From positions 1 to 64,000 of the forward strand of contig NZ_PYXZ01000001.1 in the NCBI RefSeq assembly GCF_003057875.1: a stretch of 64,000 bases of DNA. The letters are read 5' to 3'. Below are positions 14,066-23,358 of this stretch, in pieces (within the stretch, counting starts at the first letter, position 1; every line of letters starts with the position of its first letter). Origin of the DNA: Nocardioides currus (GTDB taxonomy: Bacteria > Actinomycetota > Actinomycetes > Propionibacteriales > Nocardioidaceae). The notes under the pieces were generated by a model. That model searched no databases. It had not been told where the DNA came from and saw only the letters and a program-made list of their open reading frames with translations. The translations under genes were made by a program, and so were the position numbers.

Positions 14066-15607
14066 GTGGAAACGCCGTCCCCCGACCTCGCCGCCGACCG
14101 TGCCGCCGATGTGGCCCCGGTGCTCACCGTGCGCGGGATCAGCAAGAGCTTCGTCGGCAACCTCGTGCTCCGCGACGCCTCGCTCGAGCTGCGTCCCGGT
14201 CAGGTCCTCGGCCTCGTCGGGGAGAACGGCGCGGGCAAGTCGACCTTGATGAAGATCCTCGCCGGGGTGCACCAGGCCGACGAGGGCACGGTCGAGATCG
14301 GCGGCGAGACCGTGTCGTTCAGCCACCCGGTCCAGGCGCAGCAGGCGGGGCTGTCCACCGTCTTCCAGGAGTTCAACCTCCTCCCCGAGCGCTCGATCGC
14401 CGAGAACATCTGGCTGGGTCGCGAGCCGCGGCGCCGCGGGTTCGTCGACACCGGCGCGATGGTCCGCGACACCGACGAGCTCCTGACCGGGCTCGGCATC
14501 ACCGGGCTGCGCGCCACCCGCCGCGTGCGCTCGCTGTCGGTCGCCGAGCAGCAGGTCGTCGAGATCGCCAAGGCGGTCAGCTTCGACGCGCGGATCATCC
14601 AGATGGACGAGCCGACCGCGGCGCTCGCCGACCACGAGGTCGAGCTGCTCTACACGATCATCCGCCGCCTCACCGCCCGCGGTGTCGCGATCATCTACGT
14701 CTCCCACCGGCTCAAGGAGGTCTTCGACCTCTGCGACACGATCACGGTCCTCAAGGACGGCGTGCAGGTCGCCACGACGCCCGCGGCCGAGCTCGACGAG
14801 GCGGGGCTGGTGCGCCTGATGGTGGGCCGCTCGATGTCCGCCTTCTTCCCCGACCCGCTCGAGGGCACGACGCCCGGGGACGTCCGGCTCGAGCTGCGCG
14901 GCGCCGGCAACGGCTACGTCGACGGCGTCGACCTGGCCGTGCGCGGCGGCGAGATCGTCGGCCTCGCGGGCCTCCAGGGCTCCGGACGCACCGAGCTGCT
15001 CGAGGCCGTCTTCGGCGTCACGCCCCTCACCCGCGGCGAGCTCGCCATCGACGGGGCCGTGGTCGCCGTACGCACCCCCAAGCAGGCCATCCGGCGCGGC
15101 CTCGCCCTCGTCACCGAGGACCGCAAGACCACCGGGCTCGCGCTGCACCAGTCGATCCTCGACAACTCGCTGGCCGTGGTCCGGGCGGTGTTCCCCTCCC
15201 GCACCGGCGAGGCGCGCGCCGGCGTGCCGGCCTCGTTGTCGACGCTCGCGGTCTCGGCGCGGTCGCTGTCGCAGGAGGCGCAGTTCCTCTCCGGCGGCAA
15301 CCAGCAGAAGGTCGTTCTCGCCCGCTGGCTCGCCGCGCGCCCCGGCGTGGTGCTGATGGACGAGCCCACCCGCGGCATCGACGTCGGCGCCAAGCACGCG
15401 ATCTACGAGGTCATGCGCAGCCTGGCCGCCGAGGGCGTCGCCGTCCTGATGGTCTCCAGCGAGCTCCCGGAGGTGATCGGCATGGCCGACCGGATCGTCG
15501 TCATGCGCGACGGCCGGGTCGCGGGCGAGCTGCCCGCCGGCTCCTCCGAGGAGGACGTGCTCACGATGGCGACGGGCGCCTCGACCGGGACGCAGGTGGC
15601 GTCGTGA
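14066..15607 (+). CDS. Sugar ABC transporter ATP-binding protein, double NBD (RbsA/XylG/MglA type)
   Basis: 513 residues with two ATPase domains. The first has Walker A GENGAGKST (52-60), signature LSVAEQQVVEIAKA and Walker B IIQMDEPTAAL. The second has a degenerate Walker A GLQGSGRTEL, signature LSGGNQQKVVLARW and VVLMDEPTRGIDVG, the usual asymmetry of CUT2 importers. It energises uptake by the two permeases that follow and overlaps the first by four bases (GTGA). The GTG start has no Shine-Dalgarno. Substrates of this class are pentoses, galactosides, inositol or autoinducers; the enzymes downstream favour a polyol or rare sugar. Confidence 0.94.
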   Translation: METPSPDLAADRAADVAPVLTVRGISKSFVGNLVLRDASLELRPGQVLGLVGENGAGKSTLMKILAGVHQADEGTVEIGGETVSFSHPVQAQQAGLSTVFQEFNLLPERSIAENIWLGREPRRRGFVDTGAMVRDTDELLTGLGITGLRATRRVRSLSVAEQQVVEIAKAVSFDARIIQMDEPTAALADHEVELLYTIIRRLTARGVAIIYVSHRLKEVFDLCDTITVLKDGVQVATTPAAELDEAGLVRLMVGRSMSAFFPDPLEGTTPGDVRLELRGAGNGYVDGVDLAVRGGEIVGLAGLQGSGRTELLEAVFGVTPLTRGELAIDGAVVAVRTPKQAIRRGLALVTEDRKTTGLALHQSILDNSLAVVRAVFPSRTGEARAGVPASLSTLAVSARSLSQEAQFLSGGNQQKVVLARWLAARPGVVLMDEPTRGIDVGAKHAIYEVMRSLAAEGVAVLMVSSELPEVIGMADRIVVMRDGRVAGELPAGSSEEDVLTMATGASTGTQVAS

Positions 15608-16617
15608 GGGGCCGGCTCGGAGCGGTCACGTCGACGACGATCGTGTACGCCGTCCTGCTGCTCGCCGTCGTCGTCGGGGCGATCCTGACGGCCGCCCACG
15701 GCCGCAACTTCTTCAGCGTCGGCAACGTCGACAACATCCTCACCACCACCAGCATCCTGGGCTTCATCGCGATCGGGCAGACGCTCGTCATCCTCGGCGG
15801 CTCGCTCGACCTGTCGGTGCCCTTCGTGGTCAGCCTGGCCAGCGTCGTCGGCGGCGGGATCATGGCCGGCGACCCCGGCAACATCGTCCCGGCGGTCGCC
15901 GTGGCCCTCCTCATCGGCGCGGCCGTCGGGCTCGCCAACGGCCTGATCGTCACCCTGCTGCACGTCCACGGCTTCATCGCGACCCTCGGCACCGGCCTGG
16001 TCATCTCGGGCTACCTCGCCAGCAACTACAAGGGCAGCCACGGGAGCGCGCCGCGCGACTTCCGGCTCCTCGACGCCACCCGGATCGGCCCGGTGCCGAT
16101 CTCGACGCTGATCATGATCGGCTGCGCGGTCGCGGCGATCCTGATGCTGCGGCGCACGCGGCTGGGGCACCACCTGTACGCCGTCGGCGGCAACGCGGAG
16201 GTCGCGCGGCTGTCCGGCCTGCGCACCCCGGTCCCGGTGGTCGCGGCCCACGTCATCTGCTCGTCACTGGCGGCTGTGGCCGGCCTGCTGCTGCTCGCGC
16301 GGCTCAGCGTCGGCAACCCGACGATCGGCTCGCAGGGCGGCTACGACCTGATGTCCATCGCCGCGGTCGTGCTCGGCGGCACGCTGCTGGCCGGCGGCAA
16401 GGGCAACATCGCCGGCACCCTGGCCGGCGTCGCGATCTTCGCCGTCATCGACAACGTCATGGGCGTCATGCAGATCAACCCGTTCCTGCGCGACGTCGTG
16501 CGCGGCGTGGTGATCGTGGTCGCCGTCGCGGTCTACGCCCGTCGCGAGATCGACGCCCGACCTCCGAGGTTCGGCCGACAGCTCGTCCTCGACGCCGAGC
16601 CGGAGGAGGTCCGATGA
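15604..16617 (+). CDS. Sugar ABC transporter permease (RbsC type), first
   Basis: 337 residues with eight to ten hydrophobic segments, typical of the BPD_transp_2 family. The conserved block ANGLIVTLLHVHGFIATLGTGLV (about 120-142) and the late VVLGGTLLAGGKGNIAGTLAG segment (about 256-276) match RbsC. It begins with GTG overlapping the ATPase stop. Its own stop overlaps the start of an 18-codon mini-frame by ATGA. It is half of a heterodimeric channel with the permease at 16667. Confidence 0.93.
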   Translation: MRGRLGAVTSTTIVYAVLLLAVVVGAILTAAHGRNFFSVGNVDNILTTTSILGFIAIGQTLVILGGSLDLSVPFVVSLASVVGGGIMAGDPGNIVPAVAVALLIGAAVGLANGLIVTLLHVHGFIATLGTGLVISGYLASNYKGSHGSAPRDFRLLDATRIGPVPISTLIMIGCAVAAILMLRRTRLGHHLYAVGGNAEVARLSGLRTPVPVVAAHVICSSLAAVAGLLLLARLSVGNPTIGSQGGYDLMSIAAVVLGGTLLAGGKGNIAGTLAGVAIFAVIDNVMGVMQINPFLRDVVRGVVIVVAVAVYARREIDARPPRFGRQLVLDAEPEEVR

Positions 16618-16670
16618 ACCACCCCACCCGACCACTCGCTGCGCTCGCGCTCGTGAGGGGAGCCCGATGA
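16614..16670 (+). CDS. 18-residue mini-frame bridging the two permease genes
   Basis: ATG 16614 overlaps the first permease's stop, and this frame's TGA overlaps the second permease's ATG, each by ATGA. GGAGGAGG lies just upstream at 16601-16608. The product would be MNHPTRPLAALALVRGAR. It may only carry ribosomes across the 49-base gap and couple translation of the two permeases, the peptide itself being irrelevant. AGGGGAG near its end can serve the second permease directly, so this frame may be fortuitous. Confidence 0.4.
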   Translation: MNHPTRPLAALALVRGAR

Positions 16671-17776
16671 GCACCATCACCACGACCGAGACGACCGCCC
16701 GTCCCGAGCTCCCGGCCCACCAGGGCTCCCTGGGTGCGCGGATCGCGGCCGGCATGGCGACCCCCGGCGGCGCGGTGTTCGTGCTGGTGGCGGTCCTGCT
16801 CGTCTCCATCATGATCTCCAACCCCAACTTCACCGACCCCGGCGCCCTCATCCGCTTCGCGGGACGTACGGCGCCGATCGCGATCGCCGCCATGGGGCAG
16901 TACTACGTGATCGTCAGCGGCGAGTTCGACCTCTCGATGGGGGCCGTGATCGCCACGCAGGTGGTCCTCGCCGGCAACTTCATCGGCCAGGACCAGGGGC
17001 GCATCCTGCCCGGCATCGTGCTCATGCTCGTCGTCGGTGCGCTGATCGGCGTCGTCAACGGCCTCATCACGACGCTGCTCAAGGTGCCGAGCTTCATCGT
17101 CACACTCGGCACGATGCTCGCCCTGACCGGGCTCGTGCGCTACATCACCGGCGGCGCCGCGACCGGCAACCCGGTCGACGACTTCCGGCAGATCGGTCGC
17201 GGCGGCATCCAGGACGTGCCGGTCGTCGACATCGTGCCGTACCCGCTGATCATCCTGGTCGCGCTGGCCGCCGCCTCGGTGTGGCTGATGCGCCGGCCCT
17301 TCGGCCGCACCCTCATCGCCATCGGCGACAACCCCGCGGCGACCAACTACTCCGGCGCGCCGCTGTGGTCCTACAAGACCCGGGCCTTCGTGCTGTCGTC
17401 GCTCTCGGCGACCGTGGCCGGCATCCTGCTCGTCGGCTACGCCGGCGTGCACCCCTCGGTCGGCGCCGGCTACGAGTTCACCGCCATCACCGCGGTCGTC
17501 CTCGGCGGCGTGCTGCTCGGCGGCGGCCGCGGCTGGGTGCTCTCGGCCGCGGCGGGCGCGTTCGCGCTCGAGCTGCTCTTCACGCTGCTCACGTCCCTCG
17601 GTGTCCCGTCCACGTGGCGCGACACCGTGCAGGGCCTGATCATCATCGCCGCGGTCGCCGTCTCGGCCCGCGCCTGGCAGGTCGGCCGGCGCCCGCGCCG
17701 TACGCCCTCCCCCACGGATCTCTCGGCAGGAACACCCACCCAGCCCGCGACGGGCACAACCACAGGAGATAGCTGA
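16667..17776 (+). CDS. Sugar ABC transporter permease (RbsC type), second
   Basis: 369 residues. A 35-residue polar leader is followed by eight or more membrane helices. The conserved VNGLITTLLKVPSFIVTLGT block lies near 126-145, and VVLGGVLLGGGRGWVLSAAAG near 279-299. It differs enough from the first permease to form a heterodimer with it. The C-terminal tail is Pro/Thr-rich. Its TGA overlaps the binding-protein ATG by one base (TGATG), another coupled junction. Confidence 0.93.
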   Translation: MSTITTTETTARPELPAHQGSLGARIAAGMATPGGAVFVLVAVLLVSIMISNPNFTDPGALIRFAGRTAPIAIAAMGQYYVIVSGEFDLSMGAVIATQVVLAGNFIGQDQGRILPGIVLMLVVGALIGVVNGLITTLLKVPSFIVTLGTMLALTGLVRYITGGAATGNPVDDFRQIGRGGIQDVPVVDIVPYPLIILVALAAASVWLMRRPFGRTLIAIGDNPAATNYSGAPLWSYKTRAFVLSSLSATVAGILLVGYAGVHPSVGAGYEFTAITAVVLGGVLLGGGRGWVLSAAAGAFALELLFTLLTSLGVPSTWRDTVQGLIIIAAVAVSARAWQVGRRPRRTPSPTDLSAGTPTQPATGTTTGDS

Positions 17777-18999
17777 TGCGCAGGACTATGAGGGGGGCCA
17801 TCGCGTCCGCCGCAGTGCTCGTCGTGCTGGCGGGCTGCAGCACCGACGACGTCGACGAGCCGACCGACGCCACCGCCTCGGAGACGACCTCCGAGGACAC
17901 GGGCGACGCGGAGGAGCCCGCCGACGACACCGAGTGGTTCGTCCAGGCCGACTACGACGAGCAGGACGCGCAGCGCTCCGCCACTTTCGAGGGTGACGAG
18001 GCCGAGCCGTGGCTGCAGTACATCGACGGCGAGATGACCGACACCTCGGAGTTCAAGGCCGACGGCGCCAAGAAGGTGTGCTTCGCCAACGCCTCCGTCT
18101 CCAACCCGTGGCGCCAGACCGGGTTCATCACGATGACCCAGCAGCTCGAGGCACTCAAGGACGCCGGCGCGATCTCCGACATGGAGGTGCGCGACGCCCA
18201 GGACGACGACAACACCCAGCTCGCCGACATCGACTACTTCATCTCCGAGGGCAACTGCGACGCCTTCATCATCTCGCCCAACTCCACGGCCGCGATGACG
18301 CCCGGCGTCGAGCGCGCCTGCGACACCGGCAAGCCTGTCGTCGTCTTCGACCGCGGCGTCGAGACGGACTGCGCCACCACCTTCATCCACCCGATCGGTG
18401 GCTACGCGTGGGGCATCGACACCGCCAACTTCCTCTCGGAGAACCTCGAGGAGGGCGACAAGGTGATCGCGCTGCGGATCCTGCCGGGCGTCGACGTGCT
18501 CGAGACCCGCTGGGCCGCGGCCGAGAAGATCTTCGAGGAGAACGCCATCGACGCCGAGGACTTCTTCACCGGCGCCGACCCGACCGAGATCAAGAAGATC
18601 ATCACCGACGCGCTCAACCAGGGCGAGGTCAAGGGCGTGTGGATGGACGCCGGTGACGGCGCCGTCGCCGCGATCGAGGCCTTCGAGGACGCCGGCGTCG
18701 ACTACCCCGTCATGACCGGCGAGGACGAGATGAGCTTCCTGCGCAAGTGGGAGGACACCGGCCTGACCGGCCTCGCGCCCGTCTACTCCAACTTCCAGTG
18801 GCGCACGCCGCTGCTCGCCGTGCAGAAGATCTTCGCCGGCGAGGAGGTCCCGAAGGAGTGGGTGCTCCCGCAGACCCCGATCACCGAGGACGAGCGGGCC
18901 GAGTTCCTCGAGGCCAACGACGGGATGCCCGACGGCCACTACGCGAAGTTCGGCGGCGAGGACCTGCCGGGCTTCCCGGAGGCCTGGCAGGACCGCTGA
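17776..18999 (+). CDS. Sugar-binding lipoprotein of the ABC importer
   Basis: 407 residues. Signal sequence with lipobox VLAGC, lipidation at Cys21, then an acidic Thr/Asp/Glu-rich tether (22-55) and a type I periplasmic-binding fold (about 85-390; segments EGNCDAFIISPNSTAAMTPGVERAC and KPVVVFDRG). It would deliver substrate to the two permeases on the outer face of the membrane. AGGAG lies before the ATG. It resembles the ribose/xylose/inositol group by length and fold; the ligand cannot be told from sequence. A strong hairpin follows its stop. Confidence 0.92.
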   Translation: MRRTMRGAIASAAVLVVLAGCSTDDVDEPTDATASETTSEDTGDAEEPADDTEWFVQADYDEQDAQRSATFEGDEAEPWLQYIDGEMTDTSEFKADGAKKVCFANASVSNPWRQTGFITMTQQLEALKDAGAISDMEVRDAQDDDNTQLADIDYFISEGNCDAFIISPNSTAAMTPGVERACDTGKPVVVFDRGVETDCATTFIHPIGGYAWGIDTANFLSENLEEGDKVIALRILPGVDVLETRWAAAEKIFEENAIDAEDFFTGADPTEIKKIITDALNQGEVKGVWMDAGDGAVAAIEAFEDAGVDYPVMTGEDEMSFLRKWEDTGLTGLAPVYSNFQWRTPLLAVQKIFAGEEVPKEWVLPQTPITEDERAEFLEANDGMPDGHYAKFGGEDLPGFPEAWQDR

Positions 19000-19022
19000 T
19001 CCGTTGCTGTTCACCTGATCGA

Positions 19023-19055
19023 CCGGCCGGTCACGGCGCCCCCGTGACCGGCCGG
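19023..19055 (+). other. 14-bp hairpin inside the operon after the binding-protein gene
   Basis: CCGGCCGGTCACGG (19023-19036) pairs with 19042-19055 around a five-base loop. As in many ABC operons, it may protect the upstream binding-protein mRNA or partly terminate, giving more binding protein than enzymes. Confidence 0.6.
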
Positions 19056-19081
19056 CCACCCCCCTGCGCGAAGGAGGCGTC

Positions 19082-19948
19082 GTGCGCGCCATCGGCATCA
19101 ACACCTGGGTCTGGGCCTCGCCCCTGACCGATGCCACCCTCGGACCCCTCCTCGACCGGGTCGCGGACCTCGGCTTCGACGCCGTGGAGCTGCCCCTCGA
19201 GACGGCCGGCGACCTCAGCGTCGACGTCGTCGCGGCCGCCGTCGAACGCACCGGCCTGGCGCCGTACGTCGTCGGCGCGATGGCCCCCGGACGCGACCTG
19301 GTCCGGACCGACCCGGCCACCGTGGCGGCCACCCAGGACTACCTCCGCGCGTGCATCGACCTGGCCGCCGGCATCGGCTCCCCCGCGGTGTGCGGGCCCT
19401 TCTACTCGGCCACCGGCCGCACGGGTCTCCTGACCTCCGACGAGCGCACGGCGGCGTACGCCGAGTGGCGCGAGCACCTCGCGCCGCTCGTCGAGCACGC
19501 GGGGTCGCGCGGCGTCGTGCTCGGCATCGAGCCGCTCAACCGCTACGAGACCTCCCTCGTCAACACCGTCGACCAGGCCCTGACCGGACTGGCCGACCTC
19601 CTCGGACCGGCCCTCGGCCTGGCCCTGGACACCTACCACCTCAACATCGAGGAACGTTCGAGCGCCGACGCGATCCGCGCGGCCGGCGAGCACCTCGCGC
19701 ACCTGCAGGTCTGCGGCAGCGACCGCGGCGCCCCGGGCGGCGACCAGACCGACTGGCCCGCGCTCGTCGCGGCGCTGGACGAGGTCGGCTACGCCGGACC
19801 ACTCAACATCGAGAGCTTCACCGCCGAGAACGCGGCCATCGCGACGGCGGCCTCCATCTGGCGCCCGCTGGCGCCCACCCAGGACGACCTCGCGCGTGAC
19901 GGCCTGGCCTTCCTGCGCACGCTCACCGACGAAGGGACCCCGTCATGA
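19082..19948 (+). CDS. Sugar phosphate isomerase/epimerase (TIM barrel, AP_endonuc_2 fold)
   Basis: 288 residues from GTG 19082, just after GAAGGAGG. It has the xylose-isomerase-like TIM-barrel pattern of D-psicose/D-tagatose 3-epimerases: LGIEPLNRYET (metal-binding Glu, about 151), LALDTYHLNIEE (Asp-His pair), HLQVCGSDRGAPG and a late GPLNIESF with a second metal-binding Glu. It likely isomerises or epimerises the imported ketose, ketopolyol or inosose in the cytoplasm. Its stop overlaps the dehydrogenase start by ATGA. Confidence 0.88.
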   Translation: MRAIGINTWVWASPLTDATLGPLLDRVADLGFDAVELPLETAGDLSVDVVAAAVERTGLAPYVVGAMAPGRDLVRTDPATVAATQDYLRACIDLAAGIGSPAVCGPFYSATGRTGLLTSDERTAAYAEWREHLAPLVEHAGSRGVVLGIEPLNRYETSLVNTVDQALTGLADLLGPALGLALDTYHLNIEERSSADAIRAAGEHLAHLQVCGSDRGAPGGDQTDWPALVAALDEVGYAGPLNIESFTAENAAIATAASIWRPLAPTQDDLARDGLAFLRTLTDEGTPS

Positions 19949-21066
19949 CCGACCGGCTCGGAGTCGCGGTCGTCGGCTACTCCTTCATGGGCAAGGCCCA
20001 CTCCAACGCGTGGCGCAACGTCGGCGCGTTCTACCCCGACGTGCCCGGCGTGACGCAGCAGGTGCTGGTCGGCCGCGACCACGCCCAGGTCGACGACGCC
20101 GCCCGGCGCTTCGGGTGGGAGGAGTCGGCGACCGACTGGAGCGAGGTGCTGCAGCGCGACGACGTGCACATCGTCGACATCTGCACCCCCGGCCACCTCC
20201 ACGCCGAGATCGCCGAGGCCGCCCTGTCGGCCGGCAAGCACGTGCTCCTGGAGAAGCCGCTGACCAACACCGTCGCGGAGTCCGAACGACTCGTCGCGTG
20301 CGCCACCGAGGCTGCCGGCGCCGGCGTCGTGTCGATGGTCGGGTTCAACTACCGCCGGGTGCCCGCGCTGGCGCACGCCCGCGACCTGATCGCGGACGGG
20401 CGGATCGGCGAGGTGCGCTCGGTGCGAGCGGCGTACCTCCAGGACTGGCTGGTCGACGCCGACGCGCCGATGACGTGGCGGCTGCGCAAGGAGCAGGCCG
20501 GCTCCGGCGCGCTCGGCGACCTCGGGTCGCACGTCGTCGACCAGGTGCAGTTCCTCCTCGGCGACGAGGTCACCTCGGCCAGCGGACGGCTGCACACCTT
20601 CGTGCCGTCGCGCCCGGGTGCCGACGGGTCCGAGCCGGTCACCGTCGACGACGCCGCGTGGGCGACGCTCGGCACCCGACGCGGAGCGGTCGCCAGCGTC
20701 GAGGTCAGCCGGATGGCGTTCGGCCGCAAGAACGGGCTCACCCTCGAGGTCTACGGCTCGCAGGGCTCGATCTCGTTCGGGCTCGAGCGCCTCAACGAGC
20801 TCGTCGTCGACACCGGCTCCGGCGGCGCCCGGGTCCTGGTCACCGAGCCGGACCACCCGTACGTCGAGGCGTGGTGGCCGCCGGGTCACGTGCTCGGCTG
20901 GGACCACACGTTCACCTCGCAGGCGGCCGACTTCCTGGCCGCGGTTGCCGTCGGGACCCAGCCCTCCCCCGGCTTCGCCGAGGGCCTCGCGGTGCAGCGG
21001 GTGCTGGGGGCGATCGAGGACAGCTCGGCACGCGACGGCCTGCGCGTCGAGATCACGGCACACTGA
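19945..21066 (+). CDS. Gfo/Idh/MocA-family oxidoreductase
   Basis: 373 residues. An N-terminal Rossmann fold starts VAVVGYSFMGKAHSNAWRN (glycine-rich NAD loop, residues 6-15), followed by the family motif EKPLTNT (about 110, EKP with catalytic-region Lys). The C-terminal domain has the DLGSHVVDQVQFLLG motif (about 191), where the His is the usual catalytic acid/base. Members oxidise inositol, glucose-type sugars or their 3-keto forms with NAD(P). Coupled by ATGA to the epimerase gene, it probably supplies the redox step of the pathway. Confidence 0.93.
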   Translation: MTDRLGVAVVGYSFMGKAHSNAWRNVGAFYPDVPGVTQQVLVGRDHAQVDDAARRFGWEESATDWSEVLQRDDVHIVDICTPGHLHAEIAEAALSAGKHVLLEKPLTNTVAESERLVACATEAAGAGVVSMVGFNYRRVPALAHARDLIADGRIGEVRSVRAAYLQDWLVDADAPMTWRLRKEQAGSGALGDLGSHVVDQVQFLLGDEVTSASGRLHTFVPSRPGADGSEPVTVDDAAWATLGTRRGAVASVEVSRMAFGRKNGLTLEVYGSQGSISFGLERLNELVVDTGSGGARVLVTEPDHPYVEAWWPPGHVLGWDHTFTSQAADFLAAVAVGTQPSPGFAEGLAVQRVLGAIEDSSARDGLRVEITAH

Positions 21067-21093
21067 CGTCGTACGACGACGAGGAGACGAACC

Positions 21094-22095
21094 ATGGGCA
21101 AGCGCTTCACGCTCTTCACCGGCCAGTGGGCCGACCTCACGCTGGAGGAGGTCGCGTCGTACGCCGCCGGGTGGGGTTACGACGGGCTCGAGATCGCCGT
21201 CTCCGGAGAGCACCTCGACGCCTGGCGCTGGGACGACGACGACTACGTCGAGGAGCGGCTCGACATCCTCGCTCGCCATGGCCTCGGCGTGTGGGCGATC
21301 TCCAACCACCTCACCGGCCAGGCGGTCTGCGACGACCCGATCGACTTCCGGCACCAGTCGATCGTCGGTCCGCGCGTGTGGGGCGACGGGTCGCCGGAGG
21401 GCGTGCGGTCGCGGGCCGCGGAGGAGATGAAGCTGACCGCGCGGCTGGCGAAGCGGCTCGGCGTCGACACCGTCGTCGGCTTCACCGGCTCCTCGATCTG
21501 GCAGTACGTCGCGATGTTCCCGCCGGTCCCGGCGTCGGTCATCGACGCGGGCTACCAGGACTTCGCCGACCGCTGGAACCCGATCCTCGACGTCTTCGAC
21601 GAGTGCGGCGTGCGGTTCGCGCACGAGGTGCACCCCTCCGAGATCGCCTACGACTACTGGTCCACGCAGCGCACGCTCGAGGCGATCGGGCACCGCCCGG
21701 CCTTCGGTCTCAACTGGGACCCCAGCCACATGGTCTGGCAGGGCCTCGACACCGTCGCGTTCATCACCGACTTCGCCGACCGGATCTACCACGTCGACTG
21801 CAAGGACACCCGGATGCGGATGGGCGGCGGTCGCAACGGGATCCTCTCCTCGCACCTGCCGTGGGGCGACCAGCACCGGGGCTGGGACTTCGTCTCGACC
21901 GGTCGCGGCGACGTGCCGTGGGACGACGCATTCCGCGCGCTGGCCCGGATCGGCTACGACGGCCCCGTCTCGGTCGAGTGGGAGGACGCGGGCATGGACC
22001 GGCTCCGCGGTGCGCCCGAGGCACTGGAGTTCCTGCGCCGCTTCGACTTCGAGCTGCCGTCCGCCTCGTTCGACTCGGTCTTCGACCAGGGCTGA
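21094..22095 (+). CDS. Sugar phosphate isomerase/epimerase (TIM barrel), second
   Basis: 333 residues; GAGGAGACGAACC precedes ATG 21094. It is a TIM barrel of the same superfamily but only distantly related to the 19082 protein. Metal-site segments are HEVHPSEIAYDYW, FGLNWDPSHMVWQG and HVDCKDTR, and PVSVEWED lies near the C-terminus. Proteins like this occur with Gfo/Idh/MocA enzymes in inositol and keto-sugar catabolism. As the last gene of the operon it may process the dehydrogenase product. The exact reaction is not clear. Confidence 0.88.
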   Translation: MGKRFTLFTGQWADLTLEEVASYAAGWGYDGLEIAVSGEHLDAWRWDDDDYVEERLDILARHGLGVWAISNHLTGQAVCDDPIDFRHQSIVGPRVWGDGSPEGVRSRAAEEMKLTARLAKRLGVDTVVGFTGSSIWQYVAMFPPVPASVIDAGYQDFADRWNPILDVFDECGVRFAHEVHPSEIAYDYWSTQRTLEAIGHRPAFGLNWDPSHMVWQGLDTVAFITDFADRIYHVDCKDTRMRMGGGRNGILSSHLPWGDQHRGWDFVSTGRGDVPWDDAFRALARIGYDGPVSVEWEDAGMDRLRGAPEALEFLRRFDFELPSASFDSVFDQG

Positions 22096-22136
22096 GGTCC
22101 GCTCCGTTGTCGGTGGCCTCGGGCACCATCAGCGGC

Positions 22137-23303
22137 ATGGAGATCCTGACGATCCTGGTGATGCTCGGCGTGGGCCTCGCGCTCGGCTTCGGGCTGGGCT
22201 GGCTGGCGTCCCGGGCCCGGCCCCGCGACGAGGGCGTGCTCGCCGCCCTCACCGCGCGCGGACAGGAGCAGGCCGTCCTGCGTGAGGGCCTCGACCGGCT
22301 GGGCGACCAGCTGCGCGACCTCGACCACGACCGCGCGACCTGGCAGGGCCAGTTCAGCCAGCAGGTCTCCGACATGCGGCTGACGACGGAGTCGCTGCGC
22401 CGGGAGACCTCGTCCCTGGCCACCGCCCTGCGCAAGCCGCAGGTCCGGGGTCGGTGGGGCGAGCTCCACCTGCGCCGGGCGATCGAGCTCGCCGGGCTGG
22501 TCTCGCGGTGTGACTTCACCGAGCAGGCCCAGCTCGCCGACGGCGTCCTGCGCCCCGACGTGGTGGTCCACCTCGCCGGCGGCAAGTCCGTCGTCATCGA
22601 CGCCAAGGTCTCGCTCGAGGCGTTCCTCGACGCGGCGAGCAGCGAGGACGACGACGAGCGCGAGGCCCACCTCCAGCGCCACGTGCGCCAGCTCCGCACG
22701 CACGTCGACCAGCTCGCGGCCAAGGCCTACTGGCGCTCGCTCGACGAGACCCCCGAGTTCGTGGTGATGTTCGTGCCCGCCGAGGCGTTCCTCTCCGCCG
22801 CCCTCGACACCCAGGCCGACCTCCTCGAGCACGCCGCGAGCAAGCACGTCATCCTCGCCACGCCCACGACGCTGATCGCGCTGCTGCGCACGGTCGCCCA
22901 CGGCTGGTCGCACGAGACGCTCGCCGCGCAGGCCTCGGAGGTACGCCGCCTCGGGGCCGAGCTCCACCAGCGCCTCGGCTCGCTGGGCGCCCACCTCGAC
23001 AAGCTCGGACGCTCGCTCGGCGCGGCCGTCACGGCCTACAACGCCGGCGTCGGCTCGCTGGAGGGCCGCGTGCTGGTCACCGCCCGGCGCTTCACCGACC
23101 TGGGAGTCACCACCGACGAGCTCGCCGCACCCCGGCAGGTCGAGGAGGCGCCACGCAGCCTCAGCGCGCCGGAGCTCGACCACGACGACTTCGCGGCCCT
23201 CGGCGACCTCGCCCGGCCGGGGCCGAGCGAGGAGACTCTGTTCGACGACAGCGCGACCCGGCCTGCCCCTCGCCCCGACGAGCCGCGGATCCGTCGTGCC
23301 TGA
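22137..23303 (+). CDS. rmuC: DNA recombination protein RmuC
   Basis: 388 residues. One N-terminal membrane helix (2-24) is followed by a short coiled coil and the RmuC nuclease-like domain: KPQVRGRWGELHLRRAIELAG (about 101-121), LRPDVVVHLAGGKSVVIDAKVSL with the PD-(D/E)XK-like Asp and DAK, then VVMFVPAEAFLSAAL and LATPTTLIALLRTVAHGW. RmuC limits recombination at inverted repeats and related structures in E. coli. The gene follows the sugar operon but belongs to the core cluster with xseAB and ispH. The ATG has no clear ribosome site. Confidence 0.95.
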   Translation: MEILTILVMLGVGLALGFGLGWLASRARPRDEGVLAALTARGQEQAVLREGLDRLGDQLRDLDHDRATWQGQFSQQVSDMRLTTESLRRETSSLATALRKPQVRGRWGELHLRRAIELAGLVSRCDFTEQAQLADGVLRPDVVVHLAGGKSVVIDAKVSLEAFLDAASSEDDDEREAHLQRHVRQLRTHVDQLAAKAYWRSLDETPEFVVMFVPAEAFLSAALDTQADLLEHAASKHVILATPTTLIALLRTVAHGWSHETLAAQASEVRRLGAELHQRLGSLGAHLDKLGRSLGAAVTAYNAGVGSLEGRVLVTARRFTDLGVTTDELAAPRQVEEAPRSLSAPELDHDDFAALGDLARPGPSEETLFDDSATRPAPRPDEPRIRRA

Positions 23304-23345
23304 GCACGACCGGCGCGCCGTCGATGGGCCGGGGACCGCCCGCTC

Positions 23346-23351
23346 TACCGT
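23346..23351 (+). promoter_or_regulatory. -10 element deciding the start of the small membrane protein
   Basis: TACCGT ends seven bases before GTG 23359, which supports a leaderless start there and not at the upstream in-frame GTG 23296. Confidence 0.45.
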
Positions 23352-23358
23352 GGTCGGC

